From Pseudomonas sp. SLFW (GTDB taxonomy: Bacteria; Pseudomonadota; Gammaproteobacteria; Pseudomonadales; Pseudomonadaceae): DNA of 64,000 bases. Below are positions 19,112 through 30,409 of this stretch, one piece after another (position 1 is the stretch's first letter; each line of letters opens with the position of its first letter). The notes under the pieces were generated by a model. It worked only from the letters and a program-made list of their open reading frames with translations, was not told the origin of the DNA and did no database searches. The translations under genes and the position numbers were made by a program. The DNA lies in NCBI RefSeq assembly GCF_009905615.1, contig NZ_JAAAKW010000002.1:62001-126000 (forward strand), read 5' to 3'.

Positions 19112-19591
19112 ATGAAAGTCTCGAATCGTTTGATCGCCGGGTTGGGCGTGCTGATGCTCAGTGCCAGTGCCTTGGTGCACGCGGCGCCGCCGGATCAACG
19201 TGACGGTCATGATGATCACGGCCAAGGCCAGCATCAGGATCATGGGCCACAAGGGGGTCCACAGAATAATCGGGGCAATGATCATCGCGCTGACAACCGT
19301 GGCGACGATCATCGCGGAGGTGGTCGCCCGCCAGCTGATTTCGGTGACGTTCGCCGCACGATTCAAGAGCATCGCGAGGTCATCGGTCGCGGCCAGCCGC
19401 TGCCACCGAACGTGCACATCGTGAAGGGTCATCCGCTGCCACGGGGTTACGGCCGCCGCCTCGACGCCCGCTCGCAGGAATTCTTGCCACGTTACGACGG
19501 CTACGAATGGCGCCGCCTGGGCCCGGATGTCGTGCTCGTCGCGATTGGCAGCGGGATTGTGTATGAGATTCTGGACGGTGTGCTGAACTAA
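19112..19591 (+). CDS. CigR/RcnB-family periplasmic protein, His/Asp-rich
   Basis: The 159-residue protein has a signal peptide (cleavage near VHAAPP). A low-complexity stretch rich in His, Asp, Gln and Gly follows (about residues 27-70). A C-terminal domain resembles the RcnB/CigR family, with the late WRRLGPDVVLVAIGSGIVYEI signature ending in a hydrophobic segment. RcnB affects nickel/cobalt export in E. coli, and CigR is an anti-virulence protein in Salmonella. The His/Asp-rich stretch could bind metal here, which is inference. CAGGAG precedes the ATG. It is a single gene after the trpA terminator. Confidence 0.75.
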   Translation: MKVSNRLIAGLGVLMLSASALVHAAPPDQRDGHDDHGQGQHQDHGPQGGPQNNRGNDHRADNRGDDHRGGGRPPADFGDVRRTIQEHREVIGRGQPLPPNVHIVKGHPLPRGYGRRLDARSQEFLPRYDGYEWRRLGPDVVLVAIGSGIVYEILDGVLN

Positions 19592-19619
19592 GGTTCCCCC
19601 TGGCAAAAAGGGGCAAACC

Positions 19620-19709
19620 TGTGGGAGCGAATTCATTCGCGAATGGCCGGTACATCCGACAGATATCTGTGGGATGTGCCACCACTTCGCGAATGAATTC
19701 GCTCCTACA
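19620..19709. repeat. Long REP-like hairpin, family A copy 3
   Basis: Near-perfect outer arms (GTGGGAGCGAATTCATTCGC and its complement) with an inner, partly conserved dyad. It lies between convergent genes. Confidence 0.93.
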
Positions 19710-19733
19710 GTTGATATCGGCGCCAGACAACGA

Positions 19734-20063
19734 CTACCTGAACATCCCCACATTCAACTCCCGAATCGCTCCCATCCAGATCGCATGCTCGGTGTGATCC
19801 GCCAGGTCATCCCCGGTAAGAGGGTGGGTGAACACCACCAGCCCGCTGCGATTCAGCGCCAGATACAACATCACATCCGCAAATTGCTCGTGGGCGAATG
19901 CCAACTGGCAACTCCAGTCCGGATGCGGTCCGACAGGCCGTTCATGCACACGCCCCATGCGGATATCGAATTTCGCCGCAACCGTCTCGCACAGGGCCCG
20001 CGCCTGCTCGATTGTCTGGGCGTCGAAGTAGACATGGGCGTGGTAGCCCTCGATTGATGACAT
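19734..20063 (-). CDS. DOPA 4,5-dioxygenase-family protein
   Basis: The 109-residue protein starts at MSSIEGYHAHVYF; GGGAGA precedes this ATG, while a 40-residue longer frame lacks family similarity. Its short alpha/beta barrel pattern shows conserved His in YHAHVYF, VHERPVGPHPDW, FAHEQF and FTHPLTG, as in the DOPA-dioxygenase-like family of bacteria. Plant and fungal members cleave catechol rings; bacterial substrates are mostly unknown. It has no obvious partner genes, and the LysR gene next to it belongs to the choline-sulfate module. It converges with the CigR-like gene. Confidence 0.8.
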   Translation of the reverse strand: MSSIEGYHAHVYFDAQTIEQARALCETVAAKFDIRMGRVHERPVGPHPDWSCQLAFAHEQFADVMLYLALNRSGLVVFTHPLTGDDLADHTEHAIWMGAIRELNVGMFR

Positions 20064-20110
20064 CTGGGTTCTCCCTTCATTTGGCATGACACATTGTGAG
20101 CCGGCCGCGT

Positions 20111-21061
20111 CTAAACCGCGATGGACGGCAACGGCTTGCCGACCAGCGAATCCCCGCTTAACGCCTGCTCGCTTTTTAACCAATCAACAAACCGCTGCAC
20201 GATCTGCACCCGCCGTTTGCGTTGCGGGAGCACGATGTAATAACCGTAGGCTGAAATGGCCGTGGCCTCGATGGGCCGGCACAACAGCCCCTGCTCCAGC
20301 AGCTCATCCACCAGATGCCGCCAGCCGATGGCCACGCCTTGCCCGCCAATCGCGGCCTGAATCAACAGCGTGTAATTGTCGAATCTCAACTGCCCGGGTG
20401 CAGGCGCTTGAGCGATGCCGAGGGCGCGAAACACGCCGCCCCAATCGAACCAGTTGTTGCCGCCTTCACCCCGCAGGTGCAGCAGCGGAAACTCTTTCAG
20501 CGCTTCGGGCCGCAGCGGCAGATCACGCCCGGCCAGCAGTTTGGGGCTGCACACCGGAAACACCTCTTCGCTGAACAGCCAGTGGCTTTCACCCTGCTTG
20601 AAACGGCCGTCGCCAAACAGCACCGCCACGTCGATATCAGCACGCAACATGCTGTGGCTGCGTTCGCTGGTGACCAGACTGACGTCAACGTCGGGGTTGT
20701 CTTTGTGAAAGCGGTGCAGACGCGGCATCAGCCAGTACGCGGCGAAGGCGAAGTCGGTCGCCACTTGCAACACCTCATGCTGATGCTGCTCGGTGATCAG
20801 GCTCAATCCGGCGTCCATCGACTGCAAACCGGCCTGCACGTGATTGAACAGAATCTCCCCCGCGTCGGTGAGTTCGATGCCGCGATAGATGCGATCGAAC
20901 AGGCGCGTTGCCAGTTGTTCTTCTAACCTTTTGATTTGCTGGCTAATGGCCGGTTGGGTGGTGCCGAGTTCGATGGCCGCCGCTGTAAAACTGCGCAGTC
21001 GGGCAGCGGACTCGAAACCGCGAAGCAGGTCCAACGACATGTCACCGAGGGCTTCAAACAT
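20111..21061 (-). CDS. choR: LysR-type regulator of choline-sulfate use
   Basis: The 316-residue LysR-family protein has a helix-turn-helix at about 10-70 (RLRSFTAAAIELGTTQPAISQQIKRLE) and a substrate domain from about 95. It is divergent from betC with 114 nt between starts. This is the usual place of the regulator in betC-choX modules of pseudomonads. It probably activates betC and choX in response to choline sulfate or choline. The assignment is by context and family only. A later Met (MSLDLLRGF, residue 8) could be the true start. A T-N11-A-type dyad overlaps its start codon. Confidence 0.83.
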   Translation of the reverse strand: MFEALGDMSLDLLRGFESAARLRSFTAAAIELGTTQPAISQQIKRLEEQLATRLFDRIYRGIELTDAGEILFNHVQAGLQSMDAGLSLITEQHQHEVLQVATDFAFAAYWLMPRLHRFHKDNPDVDVSLVTSERSHSMLRADIDVAVLFGDGRFKQGESHWLFSEEVFPVCSPKLLAGRDLPLRPEALKEFPLLHLRGEGGNNWFDWGGVFRALGIAQAPAPGQLRFDNYTLLIQAAIGGQGVAIGWRHLVDELLEQGLLCRPIEATAISAYGYYIVLPQRKRRVQIVQRFVDWLKSEQALSGDSLVGKPLPSIAV

Positions 21062-21074
21062 AAGTGTGGCTTAT
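21060..21074. promoter_or_regulatory. Candidate LysR operator between choR and betC
   Basis: ATAAG-TGTGG-CTTAT is a perfect dyad containing a T-N11-A core. It overlaps the first base of choR and stands about 100 bp upstream of betC, as expected for autoregulation by a divergent LysR protein. Confidence 0.4.
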
Positions 21075-21175
21075 CCTAGGCATTGCGTTTTATGGGCTTT
21101 ACCGCTGAATCCATGGGTCTCATTCTCTGGACCAGCAATTTCGCATAAATATTCACTATGGAATGCCGCGAAGAC

Positions 21176-22681
21176 ATGAAGCGCAAGAACATTCTTTTCA
21201 TCATGGCCGATCAGATGGCCGCGCCGATGTTGCCGATTTACGCCTCATCTCCAATCAAGATGCCCAATTTGAGCCGCCTCGCCGCTGAGGGCGTGGTGTT
21301 CGACGCTGCCTATTGCAACAGCCCGCTGTGCGCACCGTCGCGTTTTACCCTGGTCAGCGGCCAGCTCCCGAGCAAGATTGGCGCTTACGACAATGCTGCC
21401 GACTTTCCTGCCGATGTTCCGACCTACGCCCACTACCTGCGTCGTCTCGGCTATCGCACCGCGCTGTCGGGCAAGATGCATTTCTGCGGCCCGGATCAGC
21501 TGCACGGCTATGAAGAGCGCCTGACCAGCGACATCTACCCCGCCGACTACGGTTGGGCGGTGAACTGGGACGAGCCGGACGTGCGCCCAACCTGGTATCA
21601 CAACATGTCGTCGGTGCTGCAAGCCGGCCCATGCGTGCGCACCAACCAGCTCGATTTCGACGAAGAGGTGGTGTTCAAGGCTCAGCAATACCTGTTCGAT
21701 CACGTGCGTGAAGATGGCGATCAGCCGTTCTGCCTGACCGTGTCGATGACTCACCCCCACGACCCGTACACCATCCCCAAGGAATACTGGAATCTCTACA
21801 ACGACGACGAGATTCCGATGCCGCCTGCGCCCCCTGTCCAGGCCGATCAGGACCCCCACTCCCAGCGCCTGCTCAAGGTCTACGACCTGTGGGACAAGCC
21901 GCTGCCGGAGAACAAGATCCGTGACGCCCGCCGCGCGTATTTCGGCGCGTGCAGCTATATCGACGACAATGTCGGCAAACTGCTGAAGACCCTCGAAGAC
22001 ACCGGCCTGGCCGACGACACCATCATCGTGTTCTCGGGCGACCACGGCGACATGCTCGGCGAGCGTGGTCTCTGGTACAAAATGCACTGGTTTGAAATGT
22101 CGGCCCGCGTGCCGCTGCTGGTGTACGCTCCGGGGCAATTCAAGGCTGGCCGCGTGAAGGCTGCCGTGTCCACCGCCGACCTGCTGCCGACGTTCGTGGC
22201 GCTGGCCGAAGGGAATCTGGAAGCCGGTCTGCCACTGGACGGTCGCTCGCTTTTGCCGCATTTGCAAGGCGAGGGCGGCCATGACGAAGTGTTTGGCGAG
22301 TACATGGCCGAAGGCACCAACAGCCCGTTGATGATGATTCGTCGCGGCGCCTATAAATTTATCTATTCGGAACAGGACCCATGTCTGCTGTACGACGTGC
22401 ACGACGATCCGAAGGAGCAGGAAGAGTTGAGCCAATCCGAGGCCCATCGCGACCTGTTCAACACGTTCCTGGCTGAAGCGAAGGCCAAATGGGACATTCC
22501 GGCGATACACCACCAGGTGCTCGCCAGCCAGCGTCGTCGGCGTTTCGTCGCCGAGTCGCTGGCGCTCGGCAAGCTGAAGAGTTGGGATCACCAGCCGCTG
22601 GTAGACGCCAGTCAGCAATACATGCGCAACCATATCGATCTCGACGATCTGGAGCGCAAGGCCCGTTATCCACAACCTTGA
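21176..22681 (+). CDS. betC: Choline-sulfatase
   Basis: The 501-residue sulfatase (alkaline-phosphatase superfamily) starts at MKRKNILFIMADQM. The formylglycine motif CAPSR (about residue 54) is present, where Cys is modified to the catalytic formylglycine. Metal ligands are in MADQM (Asp near the start) and FSGDHGDMLGE (about 285). A choline-sulfatase C-terminal segment closes the protein. It hydrolyses choline-O-sulfate to choline and sulfate in the cytoplasm, giving an osmoprotectant precursor and a carbon, nitrogen and sulfur source. It is followed by choX after 38 nt. An anaerobic-type or FGE-type maturase is needed but not seen here. Confidence 0.95.
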   Translation: MKRKNILFIMADQMAAPMLPIYASSPIKMPNLSRLAAEGVVFDAAYCNSPLCAPSRFTLVSGQLPSKIGAYDNAADFPADVPTYAHYLRRLGYRTALSGKMHFCGPDQLHGYEERLTSDIYPADYGWAVNWDEPDVRPTWYHNMSSVLQAGPCVRTNQLDFDEEVVFKAQQYLFDHVREDGDQPFCLTVSMTHPHDPYTIPKEYWNLYNDDEIPMPPAPPVQADQDPHSQRLLKVYDLWDKPLPENKIRDARRAYFGACSYIDDNVGKLLKTLEDTGLADDTIIVFSGDHGDMLGERGLWYKMHWFEMSARVPLLVYAPGQFKAGRVKAAVSTADLLPTFVALAEGNLEAGLPLDGRSLLPHLQGEGGHDEVFGEYMAEGTNSPLMMIRRGAYKFIYSEQDPCLLYDVHDDPKEQEELSQSEAHRDLFNTFLAEAKAKWDIPAIHHQVLASQRRRRFVAESLALGKLKSWDHQPLVDASQQYMRNHIDLDDLERKARYPQP

Positions 22682-22719
22682 ACCCTGCCAACACCTAGAA
22701 AACCAAAAAGGGGCACACC

Positions 22720-23646
22720 ATGAAGAAGTTGTTCACAACGCTGGCGGTTGCGGTGATGAGCTTGGGCAGCGTCGTTGCATACGCCGCTGACGCGAGCTGC
22801 AGTACGGTCAAGATGGCCGATCCAGGTTGGAGCGACATCGCTGCAACCAATGCCACGGCGGGTTTCCTGCTCGAAGGCATGGGTTACAAGACCAAGGTCG
22901 ATACGCTGGCAGTGCCGATTGCCTATGGTGGTCTCAAGGACGGTCAGATGGACGTGTTCCTGGGCAACTGGATGCCTGCGCAGCAGGGGTTCTATGACAA
23001 GTTTATCGCCACGGGGGACGTGACGCAGTACAAGAAAAACCTGGAAGGCACCGAGTTCACCCTCGCGGTCCCGGACTATGTCTACGACGCGGGCGTGCAT
23101 GATTTCGCCGACCTGAACAAATTTGCCGAGAAGTTTCACAAGAAGATCTACGGCATCGGCTCGGGGGCTCCGGCCAACGCGTCGATTCAGGAGATCATCA
23201 AAAAGAACGAGTTCGACCTGGGCGACTGGAAGCTGGTCGAGTCCAGCGAACAGGCGATGCTGGCCGAAGTGAAGCGTAACGTGAAGAAGAAAGACTTCGT
23301 GGTCTTCCTCGGCTGGACCCCGCACCCGATGAACGTGCAAATCAAAGGCATGCACTACCTGAAGGGCGGCGAGAAATACTTCGGTGACACCGGCAGCGTC
23401 TACACCGTGACCCGCAAAGGCTACGCCGACGCTTGCCCGAACGTGGCCAAACTGTTCTCCAACCTGACGTTCACTCAGGACATGGAAAACAGCATCATGC
23501 AGGAAGTGGACAGCAAGAAGATCAGCAACACCGACGCGGTGAAGGCGTGGATCAAGGCCAACCCTGCCGTGCTTGAAAAATGGCTCGACGGCGTGAAAAC
23601 CATCGACGACAAAGATGCACTGACGGCGGTTAAAGCAAAGTTATAA
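22720..23646 (+). CDS. choX: Choline ABC transporter substrate-binding protein ChoX
   Basis: The 308-residue protein has a signal peptide (cleavage near AYAADAS). It follows the OpuAC-type fold: DPGWSDIAATNATAGFLLEGMGY at the start, GQMDVFLGNWMPAQ and FLGWTPHPMN, whose Trp residues build the quaternary-amine aromatic box. It binds choline in the periplasm. It is co-oriented with betC (38 nt gap, AAAAGGGGCACACC ribosome site). No ABC permease or ATPase gene is adjacent, so it must share a membrane part encoded elsewhere. A hairpin follows the stop. Confidence 0.92.
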   Translation: MKKLFTTLAVAVMSLGSVVAYAADASCSTVKMADPGWSDIAATNATAGFLLEGMGYKTKVDTLAVPIAYGGLKDGQMDVFLGNWMPAQQGFYDKFIATGDVTQYKKNLEGTEFTLAVPDYVYDAGVHDFADLNKFAEKFHKKIYGIGSGAPANASIQEIIKKNEFDLGDWKLVESSEQAMLAEVKRNVKKKDFVVFLGWTPHPMNVQIKGMHYLKGGEKYFGDTGSVYTVTRKGYADACPNVAKLFSNLTFTQDMENSIMQEVDSKKISNTDAVKAWIKANPAVLEKWLDGVKTIDDKDALTAVKAKL

Positions 23647-23656
23647 GCGTGACGCA

Positions 23657-23686
23657 CGGCCTTGTGATCTCTCCGATCTCAAGGCC
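23657..23686 (+). terminator. Hairpin after choX
   Basis: CGGCCTTGTGATC and GATCTCAAGGCCG pair with one internal mismatch around TCTC. There is no T-run; the family A repeat follows at once. Confidence 0.55.
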
Positions 23687-23697
23687 GGTGCCTGACC

Positions 23698-23787
23698 TGT
23701 AGGAGCGAATTCATTCGCGAATGGCCGGTACATTCGACGCATCTCCGTCGCTTGTACCACCGTTTCGCGAATGAATTCGCTCCCACA
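23698..23787. repeat. Long REP-like hairpin, family A copy 4
   Basis: The arms TGTAGGAGCGAATTCATTCG and CGAATGAATTCGCTCCCACA are near-perfect; the inner region has its own dyad. It lies between the convergent choX and aroE. Confidence 0.93.
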
Positions 23788-23827
23788 GGGGGACACCGTT
23801 GGCAGGAATATTTATGACGGCTCGGGA

Positions 23828-26780
<2,953 letters not shown>

Positions 26781-26794
26781 CGCCGCTGGCTCTT

Positions 26795-26827
26795 GATCGT
26801 TCTCACGCTCCGCGTGAGAACGATCAG
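26795..26827. terminator. Perfect 15-bp palindromic hairpin between qor and tsaC
   Basis: TGATCGTTCTCACGC and GCGTGAGAACGATCA pair fully around TCC. It resembles the short CGTTC.CACGCTC.GCGTG.GAACG palindromes scattered in pseudomonad genomes. It has no T-run and sits between convergent stops. Confidence 0.75.
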
Positions 26828-26836
26828 AGAATTGCC

Positions 26837-27394
26837 TCAGCCTGCACGCACCACTTCAGCTGTCACTAAATCCCGAATCACGCTCGGATTGCGGCGGCCG
26901 CCCAGTTCGCCGTTCAACACCATGTCCAGCTGTCCATGGAAATACTGCTCGATCCGCAAGCGGGAGCGGGCAGCCGGGCGGCCGGTGGGGTTGGCTGAGG
27001 TGGAGACCAGCGGGCCGGTGAGGGCACACAGTTCGCGGACTTGCGGATGGTCGCTGACGCGTAGGGCCACGGTGTCGCGCCCACCGGTGATCCAGTCGGG
27101 GAGCAGACCCTGGTGCGGCACCAGCCATGTGTTCGGGCCCGGCCAGGTGCTGGCCATGCGGTCGATCCACAGCTCTGGAAAGTCTTCGAACAGAAAGTCG
27201 AACTGACGGATGTTGTCGGCAATCAGGATCAGGCCTTTTTCCACAGGCCGCGCCTTGATCGCCAACAAACGGTACACCGCCTCGAAATCCCAAGGATCAC
27301 AGCCCAAACCCCAGACCGCTTCGGTTGGATAGGCAATCACCGCCCCGGCACGAATTTCTTGTGCGGCTTGTTGCACACGCCAACTGCTGACCAT
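26837..27394 (-). CDS. tsaC: Threonylcarbamoyl-AMP synthase (YrdC/Sua5)
   Basis: The 185-residue protein, counted from [13 protein letters not shown] (the frame also opens one codon earlier), has the YrdC fold with [10 protein letters not shown] (threonine/ATP site), WPGPNTWL and [11 protein letters not shown]. It makes L-threonylcarbamoyladenylate from threonine, bicarbonate and ATP for the universal t6A37 modification of ANN-decoding tRNAs. It lies 39 nt after dprA's end in the same direction. The family length and all motifs agree. Confidence 0.95.
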   Translation of the reverse strand: MVSSWRVQQAAQEIRAGAVIAYPTEAVWGLGCDPWDFEAVYRLLAIKARPVEKGLILIADNIRQFDFLFEDFPELWIDRMASTWPGPNTWLVPHQGLLPDWITGGRDTVALRVSDHPQVRELCALTGPLVSTSANPTGRPAARSRLRIEQYFHGQLDMVLNGELGGRRNPSVIRDLVTAEVVRAG

Positions 27395-27433
27395 CACTCG
27401 CTCTCCGAATAAACCCTGGTCGGCAGTTTAACC

Positions 27434-28546
27434 TCAGCGTGCCCGGGCAAACCATCGTCCCGCCTCACTCGCCACGCAACCGTCCAGCTCAAGCTCCGTC
27501 AGCGCCACCAGCACATTCGGCAGTGACCACCCGCTACTGGCAGCCAGCCCTTCGCTGGTATGCGGCGCAGCGTGCAGCAGCGCCAGCAGGGGATGGTCGG
27601 GCTTGGCGGGGTTTTCCACAGGCGCTTGAGCGGGCGCCAGATTCTTCCAACCTTGCAAACCCTCAAGAATATGATCGACGGTTTCGACCAGCGTCGCGCC
27701 TTCCCGAATCAACTGATGACAGCCCCGCGCACCGGGATGATGGATCGACCCCGGAATGGCGTACACCTCGCGGCCTTGTTCCGCTGCCAGCCGCGCCGTG
27801 ATCAGCGAACCACTGGCAACACTCGCCTCTACCACCAGTACGCCCAGCGATAGGCCGCTGATAATCCTGTTCCGACGCGGAAAGTTACTGGCATGAGGAT
27901 CAGCATCCAACGGCAGCTCCGAAACCACCGCACCACCGTGAGCCACCATGTTCGCCGCGAGCTGACGGTGCCGCTGTGGATAAAGTTTTTCGATCCCCGT
28001 TCCCAAGACGCCAATTGTGGCGCCTTTAACGTCCAGTGCACCCTGATGAGCAGCCCCATCAATGCCCAACGCCAAGCCGCTTGTGACGACAAATCCGGCG
28101 CCCGCCAGGCTTCGTGCAAATGCGGCAGCGGTATCGAGCCCGGGTCGGGATGCACGCCGACTGCCGACCATTCCCAACTGTGGGCGATCAAGCAAAGCGC
28201 GATTACCGGCGACGAAAAGGAGTGGCGGCGGATCAGGAATTTCGGCCAGCAGGGCGGGGTAGTCCGGGTCGTCCCACATCAACAAATGCTGGCCCGGACG
28301 CTCTAGCCAGGCCAATGCGGCGCTCGCGCCATCGCGTACGGTTGGGTCGCGACGGGCGTCGGCACTGATCGCGGGCAGACGCAAAGAACGCCAGGCGGAG
28401 GCTGGCGCACTCAGGGCAGCAGAGGCGCTGCCGAAGGCATTGATGAGGGTCTGAAAACGCTTGCCACCAATTTCAGGCAAGCGATGGAGCCGCAGCCGCG
28501 CCTCCAGTTCGGCAGGCGACTGCCCCACTTTTTCGAACATCGGCAT
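27434..28546 (-). CDS. dprA: DNA-processing protein DprA
   Basis: The 370-residue protein is counted from the ATG at MPMFEKVGQS, which has AAGGAAG five bases upstream; the open frame begins with a TTG seven codons earlier. It has an N-terminal SAM-like domain (about 1-80), a Rossmann-like fold with GSRRASRPG and SGLALGIDGAAHQGAL (about 130-190) and a C-terminal winged-helix DML1-like domain (about 300-365). DprA loads RecA on single-stranded DNA during natural transformation. It lies between a LysM gene and tsaC, with a hairpin and a DnaA-box-like site just upstream. Confidence 0.95.
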   Translation of the reverse strand: MPMFEKVGQSPAELEARLRLHRLPEIGGKRFQTLINAFGSASAALSAPASAWRSLRLPAISADARRDPTVRDGASAALAWLERPGQHLLMWDDPDYPALLAEIPDPPPLLFVAGNRALLDRPQLGMVGSRRASRPGLDTAAAFARSLAGAGFVVTSGLALGIDGAAHQGALDVKGATIGVLGTGIEKLYPQRHRQLAANMVAHGGAVVSELPLDADPHASNFPRRNRIISGLSLGVLVVEASVASGSLITARLAAEQGREVYAIPGSIHHPGARGCHQLIREGATLVETVDHILEGLQGWKNLAPAQAPVENPAKPDHPLLALLHAAPHTSEGLAASSGWSLPNVLVALTELELDGCVASEAGRWFARAR

Positions 28547-28567
28547 GAGATCTTCCTTGACCGGCAA

Positions 28568-28585
28568 CCCACCTCAATAGGTGGG
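28568..28585 (-). promoter_or_regulatory. Leader hairpin upstream of dprA
   Basis: CCCACCT-CAAT-AGGTGGG is a perfect 7-bp stem 22 nt upstream of the dprA ATG. It may end the LysM transcript or control dprA translation. There is no T-run. Confidence 0.5.
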
Positions 28586-28591
28586 CCAACC

Positions 28592-28600
28592 TGTGGATAA
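28592..28600 (-). promoter_or_regulatory. DnaA-box-like site TTATCCACA near dprA
   Basis: A perfect 9-mer match to the DnaA box lies in the intergenic region between the LysM gene and dprA. Confidence 0.4.
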
Positions 28601-28670
28601 CTCTGTTGACAACGTTTAGATAAGTGAAGCATGCCGGTGGAAAAAAGTGTTTTAGAGCTGATACATAGGA

Positions 28671-29696
28671 TTACGGATTGCGCACCCGGTCGTTGACCGC
28701 CAACGATCGGGTTGCGTGCAATACCATGCCGTAAGCGAGGTGGTTATAGGTGCGGAACACCATCAGCAGACCGGAGCGCTCGTCGGGAATCTTTACCTGT
28801 TCGCCCGTGATGCGGTCACGGACGGTTTCACCCGCTTTGTAGATCGCCAACACGTTGCCATCGGACAGACCGTCCATCTTTCCGCGATCGAGGGTGACCA
28901 CGTCGAACTCGCCGATCTGCGTCACACCCCGTGGCACGTCGATGATCGTGCCGCGAATTTCCTGCTGCGGCTCGCTTGGGACGAAGGTCGAGTTGATCGC
29001 ACGCTCTTCGCTGACGAACAGGCGGTCACCCAGACGGACTTCCTGAGTGGAGCGCTGCATCTGCACGGTTGCGATGTCGCCTTCAGCCGCCACGATTTCA
29101 CCACTGCCCACGTCGTCGGCATTGATGCCCAGCGGAACGTTGGTCTCTGGATCAAAGTAGGTCTTGCCCTTACGGAAGACCCCGTACGACACGTGGTCCG
29201 GGCTGAATTGGCCACGGGCGTAGATGCGGTCCCCGGCGCCACTGAGCACGCGCTCGCCGTTGCCAGCCACGATGTACGGGGCGGTTTCGAATTCTTCAGG
29301 GGTGTCGATGATGCGGTTGTTCAGCAGAAACGCGTTGATCGCGCCCAACGGGATGGTGGGAATCGCGTCGGCAATCGGCGTGCTACGCACACGCGGTGAC
29401 AATTTGATGGTGCCGCGAGACTCGCCACGATTGGCGACGATCCTCGGTTGACCGTCCACGTAGATCAGCGTCAGGGTGTCGCCGGGGTAGATCAGATCCG
29501 GGTCGTGAACCTGCGGATTGGCTCTCCAGAGCTGCGGCCATTTCCATGGCTGACTGAGAAACTTGCCTGAGATGTCCCAAAGCGTGTCACCGGCGACAAC
29601 GGTGTAGCGCTCTGGATGGCCTTCCTTGAGTTGTACTTGCGCCTGGACAAGGCCTGTCGCGGCCAACAGCAGCAGGGCGAGTAGTGATTTCCTCAT
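28671..29696 (-). CDS. LysM-domain periplasmic protein
   Basis: The 341-residue protein starts at MRKSLLALLLLAATGLVQAQVQ, a clear signal peptide; the longer frame is rejected. A single LysM domain (about 30-85, YTVVAGDTLWDISGKFL) binds peptidoglycan. The long C-terminal part (90-340) carries repeated beta segments of the kind seen in LysM proteins encoded ahead of dprA in many gammaproteobacteria. The precise function is not known; a cell-wall-associated role is likely. It is divergent from def with 148 nt between the starts, and tandem with dprA. Confidence 0.88.
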   Translation of the reverse strand: MRKSLLALLLLAATGLVQAQVQLKEGHPERYTVVAGDTLWDISGKFLSQPWKWPQLWRANPQVHDPDLIYPGDTLTLIYVDGQPRIVANRGESRGTIKLSPRVRSTPIADAIPTIPLGAINAFLLNNRIIDTPEEFETAPYIVAGNGERVLSGAGDRIYARGQFSPDHVSYGVFRKGKTYFDPETNVPLGINADDVGSGEIVAAEGDIATVQMQRSTQEVRLGDRLFVSEERAINSTFVPSEPQQEIRGTIIDVPRGVTQIGEFDVVTLDRGKMDGLSDGNVLAIYKAGETVRDRITGEQVKIPDERSGLLMVFRTYNHLAYGMVLHATRSLAVNDRVRNP

Positions 29697-29844
29697 GCGG
29701 TGAATCCCTTTATCATGTTGGCTTCGCGTGAAACGTGGAGTCTTGCGAGACTTCTGTTTTACAAGGGCTGCCCGCTTGTCTTGTAACGCCCCCAAGCCTA
29801 GCAGCCGATTTTGACTTTACCCTACAAGTGCATCTCTTACGTAT

Positions 29845-30351
29845 ATGGCCATTTTAAACATTCTCGAATTTCCCGATTCGCGCCTGCGTACCATCGCCAA
29901 GCCGGTGGCTGCTGTGGACGACGGCATTCGCCAGTTGGTCGACGACATGTTTGAAACCATGTACGAAGCGCCTGGCATCGGTCTGGCGGCGACGCAGGTT
30001 AACGTACACAAGCGCGTCGTTGTAATGGATCTCTCGGAAGACCGCAGCGAACCACGGGTTTTCATCAACCCGGAGCTGGAGCCGCTGACCGACGAGATGG
30101 ACCAGTATCAGGAAGGCTGCCTGTCCGTTCCCGGTTTCTATGAGAACGTCGACCGCCCGCAGCGGGTCAAGGTCAAGGCGCTGGACCGCGACGGCCAGAC
30201 CTACGAACTGATTGCCGAAGGCCTGCTCGCGGTGTGCATCCAGCACGAGTGCGATCACCTCAACGGCAAGCTGTTCGTCGATTACCTGTCCACACTCAAG
30301 CGTGACCGGATCAAGAAAAAGCTGGAAAAACAGCACAAGCAGAACGCTTGA
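29845..30351 (+). CDS. def: Peptide deformylase
   Basis: The 168-residue protein carries the three family motifs: GIGLAATQV (about residue 45), EGCLSVPG (about 90, Cys metal ligand) and [12 protein letters not shown] (about 135, HExxH). These are the Fe2+/Zn2+ ligands and catalytic Glu. It removes the formyl group from nascent proteins. It is followed by a terminator-like hairpin and then fmt, whose product adds the formyl group to Met-tRNA; the def-fmt-rsmB-trkA order is conserved. Confidence 0.97.
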   Translation: MAILNILEFPDSRLRTIAKPVAAVDDGIRQLVDDMFETMYEAPGIGLAATQVNVHKRVVVMDLSEDRSEPRVFINPELEPLTDEMDQYQEGCLSVPGFYENVDRPQRVKVKALDRDGQTYELIAEGLLAVCIQHECDHLNGKLFVDYLSTLKRDRIKKKLEKQHKQNA

Positions 30352-30361
30352 TCCCTCACCC

Positions 30362-30393
30362 AAAAGGCCTCTTGCTGAGGCCTTTTCTTTTTT
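30362..30393 (+). terminator. Terminator-like hairpin between def and fmt
   Basis: AAAAGGCCTC and GAGGCCTTTT form a 10-bp stem with loop TTGCT, followed by CTTTTTT. It could attenuate readthrough into fmt, whose start is 17 nt further on. Confidence 0.85.
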
Positions 30394-30409
30394 ACACAAC
30401 GAGAAGCCC

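Noticed and set aside
21245..22675. Minus-strand open frame of 476 codons over betC
   Set aside because: Shadow of betC.
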